A stretch of DNA of 64,000 nucleotides from Flavisolibacter ginsengisoli DSM 18119 (GTDB taxonomy: Bacteria; Bacteroidota; Bacteroidia; Chitinophagales; Chitinophagaceae): positions 53,001-117,000 of the forward strand of contig NZ_FQUU01000015.1 of NCBI RefSeq assembly GCF_900129295.1, read 5' to 3'. Positions 36,615 through 43,681 of this stretch are shown piece after piece (within the stretch, counting starts at the first letter, position 1; each line of letters begins with the position of its first letter). A program made the position numbers and the translations under genes. The notes beneath the pieces were generated by a model. That model did no database searches. It was given only the letters and a program-made list of their open reading frames with translations, and was not told where the DNA came from.

Positions 36615-36986
36615 CATTTCTGTAAAGCCCCACCAGTCCTGCAATGTAGGAGAACACCTCGTTGACACCTGTGGTTCGACACCTGTCTTCTGCTCTATTA
36701 AAGAAAATTCCTTCAGGAACAGCAAAAATTGAAGCCTTTGATTTTCAGTATACTTGCAGAACCCCACAAAGAAGCGAGTTTGCAGGAATATTTGACCGTA
36801 AAATTCACACACAACCCAGGGTTCGACACCCCTTTTGAGCCTTTTGCCTGTTCATCTGTTATAGCCTTCTTGTCTGTTACTGACACCTAATTGTCTTTTT
36901 AAGCGTTAGATATAAAAGCATCTTTACAGTTGAAACAGACACACGCTGAATAACATTAGCGAATTTTCATTCAATAAAACCAATAA
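36615..36986. other. 372-bp non-coding stretch with two tRNA T-arm-like repeats
   Basis: No gene was seen. An 11-bp direct repeat GGTTCGACACC occurs at 36673-36683 and 36820-36830. The second copy sits in GGGTTCGACACCCC, which would fold like a T arm. The region separates the housekeeping side from the metal-related cluster and may hold remnants of tRNA-directed integration. Confidence 0.35.
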
Positions 36987-37421
36987 ATGGTAGAAACAAT
37001 TGCAGGTATTGTCACCGCCGTAATATGCATCCTTCTATCGCAAATGCTGGCTAAATACTTCCCCACAAAACTAATGGCTGCAACCCTCCTTGTCGCCATT
37101 GCATTTATTTATGTTGGCTTTTCATTGAAAGAAAACCCCATTAATTTGATTATCTTGGAAGTAGCCGTTGCGTTAGGTTTGTATTTTCTCGCGATAGTTG
37201 GCTACACCCGGAACAGTTTGTTAATAGCCTACGGCATTCTTTTTCATGGCGTGTGGGATATATTTCATCACAAAGGTTTACCGATTCAAACGGCAATACC
37301 CGGATACTGGCCAACCTTTTGTTTTGTTGTAGATGTCATTGATGGGTTATTCTTTCTTTTTGTTTTCAAAGCCCAAAAACGGCATAATCCAGTCACTTTG
37401 AAGCCATTTGTAGAAGCTTAA
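36987..37421 (+). CDS. Small integral membrane protein (DUF6010-like)
   Basis: 144 residues with about five hydrophobic helices. The most distinctive block is LFHGVWDIFHHKGLPI followed by IPGYWPTFCFVVDVIDG, resembling the H-x3-W-D-x2-HH motif of DUF6010 membrane proteins. The clustered His and Asp could bind a metal, but that is inference. It is the first gene of a long run of plus-strand genes with metal-binding features. DUF6010 membership is from memory of the pattern and needs a profile search. Confidence 0.6.
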   Translation: MVETIAGIVTAVICILLSQMLAKYFPTKLMAATLLVAIAFIYVGFSLKENPINLIILEVAVALGLYFLAIVGYTRNSLLIAYGILFHGVWDIFHHKGLPIQTAIPGYWPTFCFVVDVIDGLFFLFVFKAQKRHNPVTLKPFVEA

Positions 37422-37485
37422 ACGTATGAATTCAATTTTGCCCTTTCGGTGCATATTCACTAGGGTTTACATACTTTTTTAAACA

Positions 37486-38151
37486 ATGGTTATGGAAGAA
37501 AGCATTGCCATTTTAATGGCTGACCTCTCCGGTTATACGGCGCTCACCGAAACACACGGTGCGGCTTCCGCAGCCGACTTAATTGACAGGTATTTGGAAA
37601 TTGTACAGGTTTGCCTGGTTGGCGACAGCGAGCTAAAAGAACGTACCGGAGATGAAGTAATGATCGTGTCTGCATCGGCAGACTTTTTACTTTCGACAGC
37701 CTTCATGCTAATGAAGCACACCTCCAGGGAAGACAACTTTCTGCAAGTACACGGGGGGCTTCATTATGGAAAGGTCTTAAAAAGAAACGGTAGCTATTTT
37801 GGCTCCGCCATCAATCTTACTTCCCGCATAGCTGCTAAGGCCAGCCCCGGCACCTTCTGGTGTTCAGATGACTTTCTTGAGGCCGTTACCGATATATCTA
37901 CATTTGCACTTGAACCAAAAGGGAAACATCGCTTTAAAAACATGGCCGAAGAAAAAGACATAGCGGAATTAGTGAACCCAAAAGCTATTTCTTTCTTTGT
38001 TGATCCCGTTTGCAGAATGCTGATACTGGACAAAGCTGCAGCCATTCAGCACCCCGAAAGGCCTGAAGTTTTCTTTTGCTCGGAGGCATGTCTACAAACT
38101 TTTGCCACAAGGCCATTAACTGACCCTTCTGTTGGGAAGTTATCAACTTGA
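37486..38151 (+). CDS. Class III nucleotide cyclase fused to a C-terminal YHS metal-binding domain
   Basis: 221 residues. The cyclase part (about 5-165) has IAILMADLSGYTALTETHG with the first metal Asp (D13), RTGDEVMIV with the second (D56) and SAINLTSRIAAKA with the transition-state Asn and Arg (N110, R114). The C-terminal part (about 172-207) is a YHS/TRASH-like domain: DPVCRMLI then EVFFCSEACLQTF, with Cys 176, 198 and 202. There is no membrane segment. A cytoplasmic cyclase whose output could depend on metal is the simplest reading. Substrate (ATP or GTP) is unknown. Confidence 0.8.
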   Translation: MVMEESIAILMADLSGYTALTETHGAASAADLIDRYLEIVQVCLVGDSELKERTGDEVMIVSASADFLLSTAFMLMKHTSREDNFLQVHGGLHYGKVLKRNGSYFGSAINLTSRIAAKASPGTFWCSDDFLEAVTDISTFALEPKGKHRFKNMAEEKDIAELVNPKAISFFVDPVCRMLILDKAAAIQHPERPEVFFCSEACLQTFATRPLTDPSVGKLST

Positions 38152-38176
38152 ATTATCTTAACACTTATCTTCCATT

Positions 38177-38752
38177 ATGTCCGAGAATGTTCTACTCGTT
38201 AAAAACATGGTTTGCCGTCGTTGCCTGCTGGCAGTAGAAAACGTTTTGGCCAATGCTTCTATATCCTATCAACAAGTGATTGTAGGGGAAATTCATCTTG
38301 TTCAACCACTGTCAGCGGAACAATATGTTTCCGTAAGTTCCTGCCTTGCAGCAATTGGACTTGAATTAATTGATAACAGAACAAGCGGATTAATAGAAAA
38401 GATCAAACAACTGGTGATAAAAAAAGTAAGAAAAGAAGTTGACGATAAGGAACACAAAATGAACCTCTCAGCTTACCTGTCACAGAATTTGTATCATGAA
38501 TACACCTATCTAAGTAGCCTGTTCTCTTCTGTTGAGGGGCGCACCATTGAAAATTATTTTATACAACAGCGAATTGAAAAGGTAAAAGAGCTTTTAGTGT
38601 ACAACGAAATGACATTGTCAGCCATCGCCTTTGAAATGGACTATAGTAGTGTTGCACATCTCTCCAATCAGTTTAAACAAATCACCGGACTTACGCCTTC
38701 ACACTTCAAGAAAGTTGGATCAGCAAAGCGCAAACTTCTTGACCAGCTATAA
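38177..38752 (+). CDS. AraC-family regulator with N-terminal HMA-like domain
   Basis: 191 residues. Residues 1-70 read as a heavy-metal-associated (ferredoxin-like) domain, with KNMVCRRCLLAVENVL giving the C-x-x-C pair at 13 and 16. A charged linker follows. The AraC-type double helix-turn-helix is at about 100-180: FIQQRIEKVKELLVYNEMTL, then IAFEMDYSSVAHLSNQFKQI and TGLTPSHFKKV. The protein could read metal through the CxxC site and control nearby genes. It starts 25 bp after the cyclase-YHS gene and precedes a metallothionein-like gene. Confidence 0.85.
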   Translation: MSENVLLVKNMVCRRCLLAVENVLANASISYQQVIVGEIHLVQPLSAEQYVSVSSCLAAIGLELIDNRTSGLIEKIKQLVIKKVRKEVDDKEHKMNLSAYLSQNLYHEYTYLSSLFSSVEGRTIENYFIQQRIEKVKELLVYNEMTLSAIAFEMDYSSVAHLSNQFKQITGLTPSHFKKVGSAKRKLLDQL

Positions 38753-38770
38753 CCCAAAATTCTGTAAGCT

Positions 38771-38783
38771 TTACCCAAGGTAA
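38771..38783. promoter_or_regulatory. Short palindrome before the metallothionein-like gene
   Basis: TTACC-CAA-GGTAA, a perfect 5-bp inverted repeat 28 bp upstream of a TACTTTTG box. It could be an operator for the HMA-AraC regulator encoded just upstream. Confidence 0.3.
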
Positions 38784-38810
38784 TGTAACAACAACAGGCC
38801 CCACTGATTC

Positions 38811-38818
38811 TACTTTTG
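38811..38818 (+). promoter_or_regulatory. Putative -7 box (TACTTTTG) of the metallothionein-like gene
   Basis: Matches TAnnTTTG and lies 39 bp before the ATG. The flanking pattern TCTACTTTT...ATCAAAA recurs before the gene at 39159. No clear -33 TTG was found. Confidence 0.45.
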
Positions 38819-38857
38819 TTTTATCAAAATCATTTAAAAACAAGTAAACCAAAAGTT

Positions 38858-38980
38858 ATGAAATCAGAAATCAAATTGAGTAGTGTTACTCCAAGCGACA
38901 AACAAAAATGTGACAACCCAAATTGTACCTGCGAAAACTGTAATTGCGGTAGCAATTGCACATGTGCAACTTGCAAGTAA
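38858..38980 (+). CDS. Metallothionein-like small Cys-rich protein
   Basis: 40 residues (MKSEIKLSSVTPSDKQ, then the Cys-rich tail). Eight cysteines fall in the last 23 residues at 18, 23, 25, 28, 30, 34, 36 and 39, mostly as C-x-C and C-x-x-C pairs (CTCENCNC, CTCATC). There are no aromatic residues and few hydrophobics, as in metallothioneins. It would bind soft metal ions (Cu, Zn, Cd) through thiolate clusters in the cytoplasm. It is too short for most gene finders and is flanked by an HMA-AraC regulator. The family assignment is by composition, not by match to a named type. Confidence 0.8.
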   Translation: MKSEIKLSSVTPSDKQKCDNPNCTCENCNCGSNCTCATCK

Positions 38981-39121
38981 GTGCGGTTAACGGCATTGAA
39001 GCTAAAAGCCACTCTAACCTGGGTGGCTTTTCTCTAAACAATTTATAGCCATTCTGAAGTTCGATGAAATGATTGTCTTTTTCTGACACGTTCCCGTCCT
39101 TCAAGCCCCTGAAAGCCGGTC

Positions 39122-39129
39122 TACTTTTA
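39122..39129 (+). promoter_or_regulatory. Putative -7 box (TACTTTTA) before the small exported gene
   Basis: 29 bp before the ATG at 39159, within TCTACTTTTACATCATCAAAA. This is nearly the same context as the box before the metallothionein-like gene, suggesting shared control. Confidence 0.4.
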
Positions 39130-39158
39130 CATCATCAAAAACAACTAAAAATAATAAA

Positions 39159-39410
39159 ATGAAAAAGATTGCATTCGCTTTACAAGTGTTCACACTAATG
39201 GCCATTTTACCAATATGCGTCGTTGTTGAAATGAACCACACAACGGTAACCCAAACAGAAAATAATGGCGTTACAAAACTTACCGAAGACGTGAAAACCA
39301 TTCCCACTGTTTATCACGCAAATAAAGGACTACAAAATGAAAATTTAGTATCCCGTTATATCGACAGGCACACTTTATCGACAGAAATATTTTCACTTAC
39401 AAAAAACTGA
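39159..39410 (+). CDS. Small exported or anchored protein, unknown
   Basis: 83 residues. The N-terminus MKKIAFALQVFTLMAILPIC is a signal or anchor segment, followed by a polar tail (HTTVTQTENNGVTKLTEDVK, YIDRHTLSTEIFSLTKN) without Cys clusters or catalytic motifs. It lies 7 bp before the DUF2147 gene, so the two are probably co-transcribed and may act together in the periplasm. I do not recognise the family. Confidence 0.6.
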   Translation: MKKIAFALQVFTLMAILPICVVVEMNHTTVTQTENNGVTKLTEDVKTIPTVYHANKGLQNENLVSRYIDRHTLSTEIFSLTKN

Positions 39411-39417
39411 AAACAAA

Positions 39418-39849
39418 ATGAAACAAATAACTAAAACATCATTGTTTTCCATCGCTATCTTATTGCTTTATGTTGGCGGGTTGGCACAAACAGGCAAGTC
39501 CGTTTCCGACAAAATAATTGGCGTTTATTGGTCCCCAAAAAAGGACGCAAAAATTGAAATGTATAAAAAGGGAGACCGTTATTTCGGCAGAACAATTTGG
39601 GCATCGAACCCAAGAAAAGACACACAGAATCCGGATAGCAAACTGAAAAACAGAGACCTGCTTGGCCTGGATTTGCTCACCAATTTTTCTTATGAGGATG
39701 GCGCTTATACGCAAGGACAGGTTTATGATCCTGAAAACGGCAAAACCTATAGTTGTAAAATAAGTATCAGCGGGCTCAATCTTAAAGTACGTGGTTATAT
39801 AGGTATCTCGCTATTCGGTAGAACAGAAACGTTTGAGCGCATTTTATAA
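39418..39849 (+). CDS. DUF2147 exported protein
   Basis: 143 residues with signal peptide (SLFSIAILLLYVGGLAQ). The mature part has the DUF2147 pattern: IIGVYWSPKKDAKIEMYKKG, YFGRTIWASNPRKDTQNPDS, LLGLDLLTNFSYEDGAYTQG, YDPENGKTYSCKI and LKVRGYIGISLFGRTETFER. This is a small lipocalin-like beta-barrel family of unknown function, frequent in Bacteroidota and Proteobacteria. It sits in the metal-related cluster, behind a small exported protein. Confidence 0.88.
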   Translation: MKQITKTSLFSIAILLLYVGGLAQTGKSVSDKIIGVYWSPKKDAKIEMYKKGDRYFGRTIWASNPRKDTQNPDSKLKNRDLLGLDLLTNFSYEDGAYTQGQVYDPENGKTYSCKISISGLNLKVRGYIGISLFGRTETFERIL

Positions 39850-39934
39850 GCTAAAAATCAAAGGGCCAAATCTTCACCAGGTCATCTATTCACCGCGACC
39901 TATCTCGGTTTTTTAAAACAACAACCATAAAGTC

Positions 39935-40600
39935 ATGTCTCTTTATACACTTAAATCGACGGATACGCTGTCCTTCATTAGACCACCTGCAGGATTGATA
40001 ATGGAAGAATGCACCAAAGTGGGTTTGCTTGCCTGGATGGGTGGCACCACCCGTGAAGACGTAATAAAACGTATAGCAAATGATCATGTAGCTTTTGTAG
40101 CCTATTTAAACAATATGCCTGCTGCATTTGGATGGATGGCAAGGGGAAAGGCAATGATCGGAGAACTGGCTCACGAACTGATATTGCCTATTGGCAACCG
40201 CTATCTCTGGAACTTTAGAACAATGGAAACTTTTCGCGGCCTGGGTATCTATCCGACTTTACTCCAATACATAATCAATTATGAAAGAGAAAAGGCAGAC
40301 CGCTTCTGGATTATTCATGCGCCGGAAAACAGGTCATCTTTGAAAGGTATTCAGAAAGCAGGCTTTCACTATGTTGGTAAATTATACAACAATGAGGGCT
40401 TTGCCACTATTGAAAGAACTCACTTATCCGAAAGTAGCCGAAGCTTGCTTGCAGAAATGGACATCACTATCTCCTATGAAGAACCGGCATCTTGCTGGAA
40501 CTGTAGCAGCCCATATTTGAAGAACAGAAAACCTGCATGTTGTTGCGCTGCCTCTCAGAATGAATGCGTCGGCAGCCAATTGCTTTCACTGGCTTCTTAA
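39935..40600 (+). CDS. GNAT-type acetyltransferase with Cys-rich C-terminal tail
   Basis: 221 residues. The acetyl-CoA site is seen in TMETFRGLGIYPTLLQYII (RGxGxxxxL, about 101-109), followed by HAPENRSSLKGIQKAGFHYV, typical of the last GNAT strands. An extra tail of about 40 residues carries SCWNCSSPY and ACCCAASQNEC (Cys 187, 190, 202-204, 211), which looks like a soft-metal site. Acceptor unknown. The tail fits the surrounding metal-handling genes and is unusual for the family. Confidence 0.75.
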   Translation: MSLYTLKSTDTLSFIRPPAGLIMEECTKVGLLAWMGGTTREDVIKRIANDHVAFVAYLNNMPAAFGWMARGKAMIGELAHELILPIGNRYLWNFRTMETFRGLGIYPTLLQYIINYEREKADRFWIIHAPENRSSLKGIQKAGFHYVGKLYNNEGFATIERTHLSESSRSLLAEMDITISYEEPASCWNCSSPYLKNRKPACCCAASQNECVGSQLLSLAS

Positions 40601-40702
40601 TCCTGAAAACAAGCCAACATTTTTTAACGTGGTGCATAGCATCATAAACACCCTTTTGTGCCTTTCAAAAACCAAAAATTATAAACAATTAAATCAAAAG
40701 AA

Positions 40703-41080
40703 ATGAAAAAATTATTAGTCATTATATTCTTTCAACTGGCAACTATTGCTGTATTTGCACAAACTGACACAAGCAAAATTGAACAATACTGCCAGCTCAT
40801 TGCTACACCCAGGCTCTTTAGCAATAAGGTCACCATTGACATTGACTTTGGTGAAGAAAAAAGTTTCTGGTCAGATGATCGGCTGAGAACCTACGATGGC
40901 AAACTAAAAAAATTCAATACAATTATCGACGCTTTGAACTTCATGGGAAAGCAAGGTTGGGTTTTTATCAATGCTTATCCTGTGCACAACGGCAGCAGTG
41001 ATATATATCATTATGGGTTTAAAAAACTGTTCTATCAGTCACAGACTCAGGGTGGCAATTTACAGGTTGTCCGTTTCTGA
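40703..41080 (+). CDS. Small exported protein, unknown
   Basis: 125 residues with signal peptide MKKLLVIIFFQLATIAVFAQ. The mature region (QYCQLIATPRLFSNKVTIDI, ALNFMGKQGWVFINAYPVHN) resembles small Bacteroidota periplasmic proteins of unknown function. The upstream sequence has CTTTTGTGCCTTTCAAAAAC near 40653, similar in style to the other promoter regions of this cluster. No catalytic motif was recognised. Confidence 0.68.
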   Translation: MKKLLVIIFFQLATIAVFAQTDTSKIEQYCQLIATPRLFSNKVTIDIDFGEEKSFWSDDRLRTYDGKLKKFNTIIDALNFMGKQGWVFINAYPVHNGSSDIYHYGFKKLFYQSQTQGGNLQVVRF

Positions 41081-41142
41081 CATCAGGCTGTCCTTCCAAC
41101 CCTGCCTAGTCAGTTTACCTTCATATCGTAAAACAAATAAAA

Positions 41143-41346
41143 ATGAAAAAGAGCCACTTTCCTATACTGATGACAGGATGGGTAACAATTTTCCTCTTAT
41201 GCGTTTTCCTATAAATAAGTCACGCTATCTCGGCTTTAATCGGCGCGAATGCCGTTTCAAAAGGACCTGAAAAGGAGAAAGTAATCAAGGCGACTTATCC
41301 GCAAACGCTCCAAGGCAAAATTGAATTTTCAGGCTTAATCAAATAG
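41143..41346 (+). pseudogene. Small gene interrupted by an in-frame TAA
   Basis: From ATG 41143 the frame reads MKKSHFPILMTGWVTIFLLC, then VFL and a TAA at 41212-41214. The same frame continues without another stop as ISHAISALIGANAVSKG and ends at a TAG at 41344-41346. The whole looks like one protein of about 67 residues with an N-terminal membrane helix, broken by one nonsense codon. It could also be a real 23-residue membrane peptide. It lies between two exported-protein genes. Confidence 0.5.
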
Positions 41347-41368
41347 TTTTCAAAAGAAAATAAATATC

Positions 41369-41857
41369 ATGAAAAAGATTTTTTTACTGCTTGCCATCGT
41401 CGTGTCAATGGTTGCAAAAGCCCAAGTCACCAAAGTTTATTTGCAGGCAAGTGGACTAACATGCAGCATGTGCAGTAACGCGATCAACAAGTCGTTAAAG
41501 ACCCTTGATTTTGTAGAGAAAGTAGACGCAGACGTGAAAAGCTATACGTTTGGAATCTCCTTCAAGCAAAACGCTCAAGTTGATTTTGATAAAATAAAGA
41601 AGAAAGTTGAAGATGCAGGCTTTTCTGTATCCAGTTTTGTTGCTGCTATACATTTCAATGACGTAAAGTTAAATGACAATGGTACTGTGACAATGGGTAA
41701 TTATACCTTTTCCATTATCAACGGCAAAGGTCAATCGTTAAATGGAATACAACGGGTTAGGTTGTTGGACAAAGGTTTTGTCTCTTCTAAAGAATATAAA
41801 AGTAATGCTCTTGGCCAGGTTGCAACAGTTGCTGGAGTTTACCACGCAAGTCTATAA
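41369..41857 (+). CDS. Exported heavy-metal-associated (HMA) domain protein
   Basis: 162 residues. Signal peptide MKKIFLLLAIVVSMVAKAQ, then an HMA domain at about 20-85: VYLQASGLTCSMCSNAINKS has the metal-binding C-x-x-C (32 and 35), followed by FVEKVDADVKSYTFGISF and DAGFSVSSF. A beta-rich tail of about 75 residues completes it. It probably carries copper or zinc in the periplasm. An outer-membrane protein gene follows 36 bp downstream and is a likely partner. Confidence 0.88.
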   Translation: MKKIFLLLAIVVSMVAKAQVTKVYLQASGLTCSMCSNAINKSLKTLDFVEKVDADVKSYTFGISFKQNAQVDFDKIKKKVEDAGFSVSSFVAAIHFNDVKLNDNGTVTMGNYTFSIINGKGQSLNGIQRVRLLDKGFVSSKEYKSNALGQVATVAGVYHASL

Positions 41858-41893
41858 AACGCTCAGTCATCGTTCACGCTGCAAACCGATAAA

Positions 41894-42703
41894 ATGAAAC
41901 TTCTATTTGTTATAACGTCTTTTTCTCTGTTCTTATCAGCAAGTGCACAGGAGTTGTTTTCGCAAACAGAGCCGGCCAGTAACCGTGCCGTTGGAAGCAT
42001 TGGCTTTCGGGTGGACAACTCGATCATGGATGAAACCTACACGTCGAAAAAAAATTATCACCTAATTCCGGAAATCATGCTCGGTATTTCTAAAAAATTG
42101 ATGGTAAGCGGTGATGTTTTCTTTAGTAACCGTAGTGATGTTTTAAAGTATGAAGGTGGGAGCGTCTATGCGAAATATCGGTTCTTAAGTAATGATGCGG
42201 TGCAAAAACATTTTCGCATGGCTGGCTTTGGCAGGGTCAGCTATAATAATAGTGACATTCACCAGGAAGAAATCAATATGTACGGCCATAATACAGGAGT
42301 GGAGTTTGGCATAGTTGCTACCCAATTATTACGCAAGGTGGCGTTATCATCCAGCATATCATATCTAAAGGCTACTGATAACGGAAATGGTAACAAATTT
42401 CTTTATGGGCAAGACAAAAGCAAAGCTGTCAACTATACCCTCTCAGTTGGGAAGTTAATATTGCCAAAGGAGTACAAAGGTTATAGACAGACAAATCTTA
42501 ATTTAATGATGGAGTTCTTAAGCCAGGTGAATACAGAATCCGGAAAATATTTCGTGGACGTTGCCCCGTCTGTCCAATTTATATTCAACAGCCAGGGCAG
42601 GTTGGACATTGGTTACAGAAAAGAATTAAGAACAACACTATTGAGAACCGCACCCAATGGAGCTTTTATTCGCCTTGAATATAATTTTTTTAATACCTTC
42701 TAA
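41894..42703 (+). CDS. Outer-membrane beta-barrel protein, metal-cluster associated
   Basis: 269 residues. Signal peptide MKLLFVITSFSLFLSASAQ, then amphipathic strands (RAVGSIGFRVDNSIMDETY, HLIPEIMLGISKKLMVSGDV, GGSVYAKYRFLSND), ending in FIRLEYNFFNTF with terminal aromatic Phe as in barrel proteins. It follows an exported HMA protein, so it may take part in metal export or import across the outer membrane. This link is from context only. Confidence 0.75.
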   Translation: MKLLFVITSFSLFLSASAQELFSQTEPASNRAVGSIGFRVDNSIMDETYTSKKNYHLIPEIMLGISKKLMVSGDVFFSNRSDVLKYEGGSVYAKYRFLSNDAVQKHFRMAGFGRVSYNNSDIHQEEINMYGHNTGVEFGIVATQLLRKVALSSSISYLKATDNGNGNKFLYGQDKSKAVNYTLSVGKLILPKEYKGYRQTNLNLMMEFLSQVNTESGKYFVDVAPSVQFIFNSQGRLDIGYRKELRTTLLRTAPNGAFIRLEYNFFNTF

Positions 42704-42757
42704 TGGCCATGACATGAACCCGGAAATTCTGGAGTTCTTCAAATTCAAAATAAAGAG

Positions 42758-43681
42758 ATGAGAAAAATAGCATTTATCGTTCCTCCATCCGTTGAACTCT
42801 TGGATTTGGCCGGTCCCGCCCAGGTATTTACTGAGGCGAAATTCTATGGCTTCGAAGTAGACCTCCAATTTTATTCCTACAAAGAGGAAATCATTAGCAC
42901 CTCCGGAATTTCATTTGGGAACGTGAAGCATTACACAGAAGCCGACCTAAAAGAAGGCGATTACCTTTTTATTCCGGGGATGGATTTTGAGTATGTAAAT
43001 AGCATTGCGTTTCGGGCAGAGCACCATTTCTTTAACTGGATAAAATCACTTTCTGATAAGGGTGTTTTCATTTGCTCTGTTTGTAATGGCGCGTTTGCGT
43101 TGGGCCACGCTGGTTTGCTAAAAGACACTGAATGCACCACCCATTGGAGGAGGGTAGAAGAATTACAACGACAGTTTCCAACGGCAAAAGTCATTACGGA
43201 CATTCTTTTTAAAAAGAGCAACAATGTTTACACCAGTGCGGGCATCAGTGCCGGTATTGACCTTTCGCTGGCAATACTGGAAGAATTAAAAGGCGCTCTT
43301 TTTACGCACAAAGTTGCAAGGGGGCTCGTGGTGTATCACCGCAGAAGCCAAAGCCATACCCAACAGAGCATCTACCTTGATTATCGTAACCACATCAATC
43401 CGGCCATCCACATTGTCCAGGACCACCTGATTGAGCATTTATCAGATGAGAACACCATCGAAGACCTGGCGTCACTTGTTGCCATGAGCCCACGGAACCT
43501 GAGTCGTGTTTTTAAAGAAAAAACAGGAACGACGGTGCTTGAATACCTCACGCTTTTGCGACTTGAGTTCGCCAAGACAATGCTCAACAACCCTGAGTTT
43601 ACAATTGAATACATCGCCACTAAATGTGGGTTTAAAACCGCAAGACAATTACAACGAATCCTAAAAGCAAATAAAAGATGA
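42758..43681 (+). CDS. DJ-1/PfpI-AraC transcription regulator (GlxA-like)
   Basis: 307 residues. The N-terminal DJ-1/PfpI domain (1-185) has VELLDLAGPAQVF and FICSVCNGAFALGHAGLLKD with the nucleophile-elbow Cys (109), then CTTHWRRV. The C-terminal AraC domain (about 205-305) has TIEDLASLVAMSPRNLSRVF and IEYIATKCGFKTARQLQRIL. Members of this family sense small molecules or oxidation. Its TGA overlaps the ATG of the next gene (ATGA), so it is translationally coupled to a DJ-1 lipoprotein. Confidence 0.93.
   Translation: MRKIAFIVPPSVELLDLAGPAQVFTEAKFYGFEVDLQFYSYKEEIISTSGISFGNVKHYTEADLKEGDYLFIPGMDFEYVNSIAFRAEHHFFNWIKSLSDKGVFICSVCNGAFALGHAGLLKDTECTTHWRRVEELQRQFPTAKVITDILFKKSNNVYTSAGISAGIDLSLAILEELKGALFTHKVARGLVVYHRRSQSHTQQSIYLDYRNHINPAIHIVQDHLIEHLSDENTIEDLASLVAMSPRNLSRVFKEKTGTTVLEYLTLLRLEFAKTMLNNPEFTIEYIATKCGFKTARQLQRILKANKR

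Noticed and set aside
36338..36812. Minus-strand ORFs across tRNA-Arg and its downstream region
   Set aside because: They read through the tRNA, its terminator and the MarC gene end, so they are chance frames.
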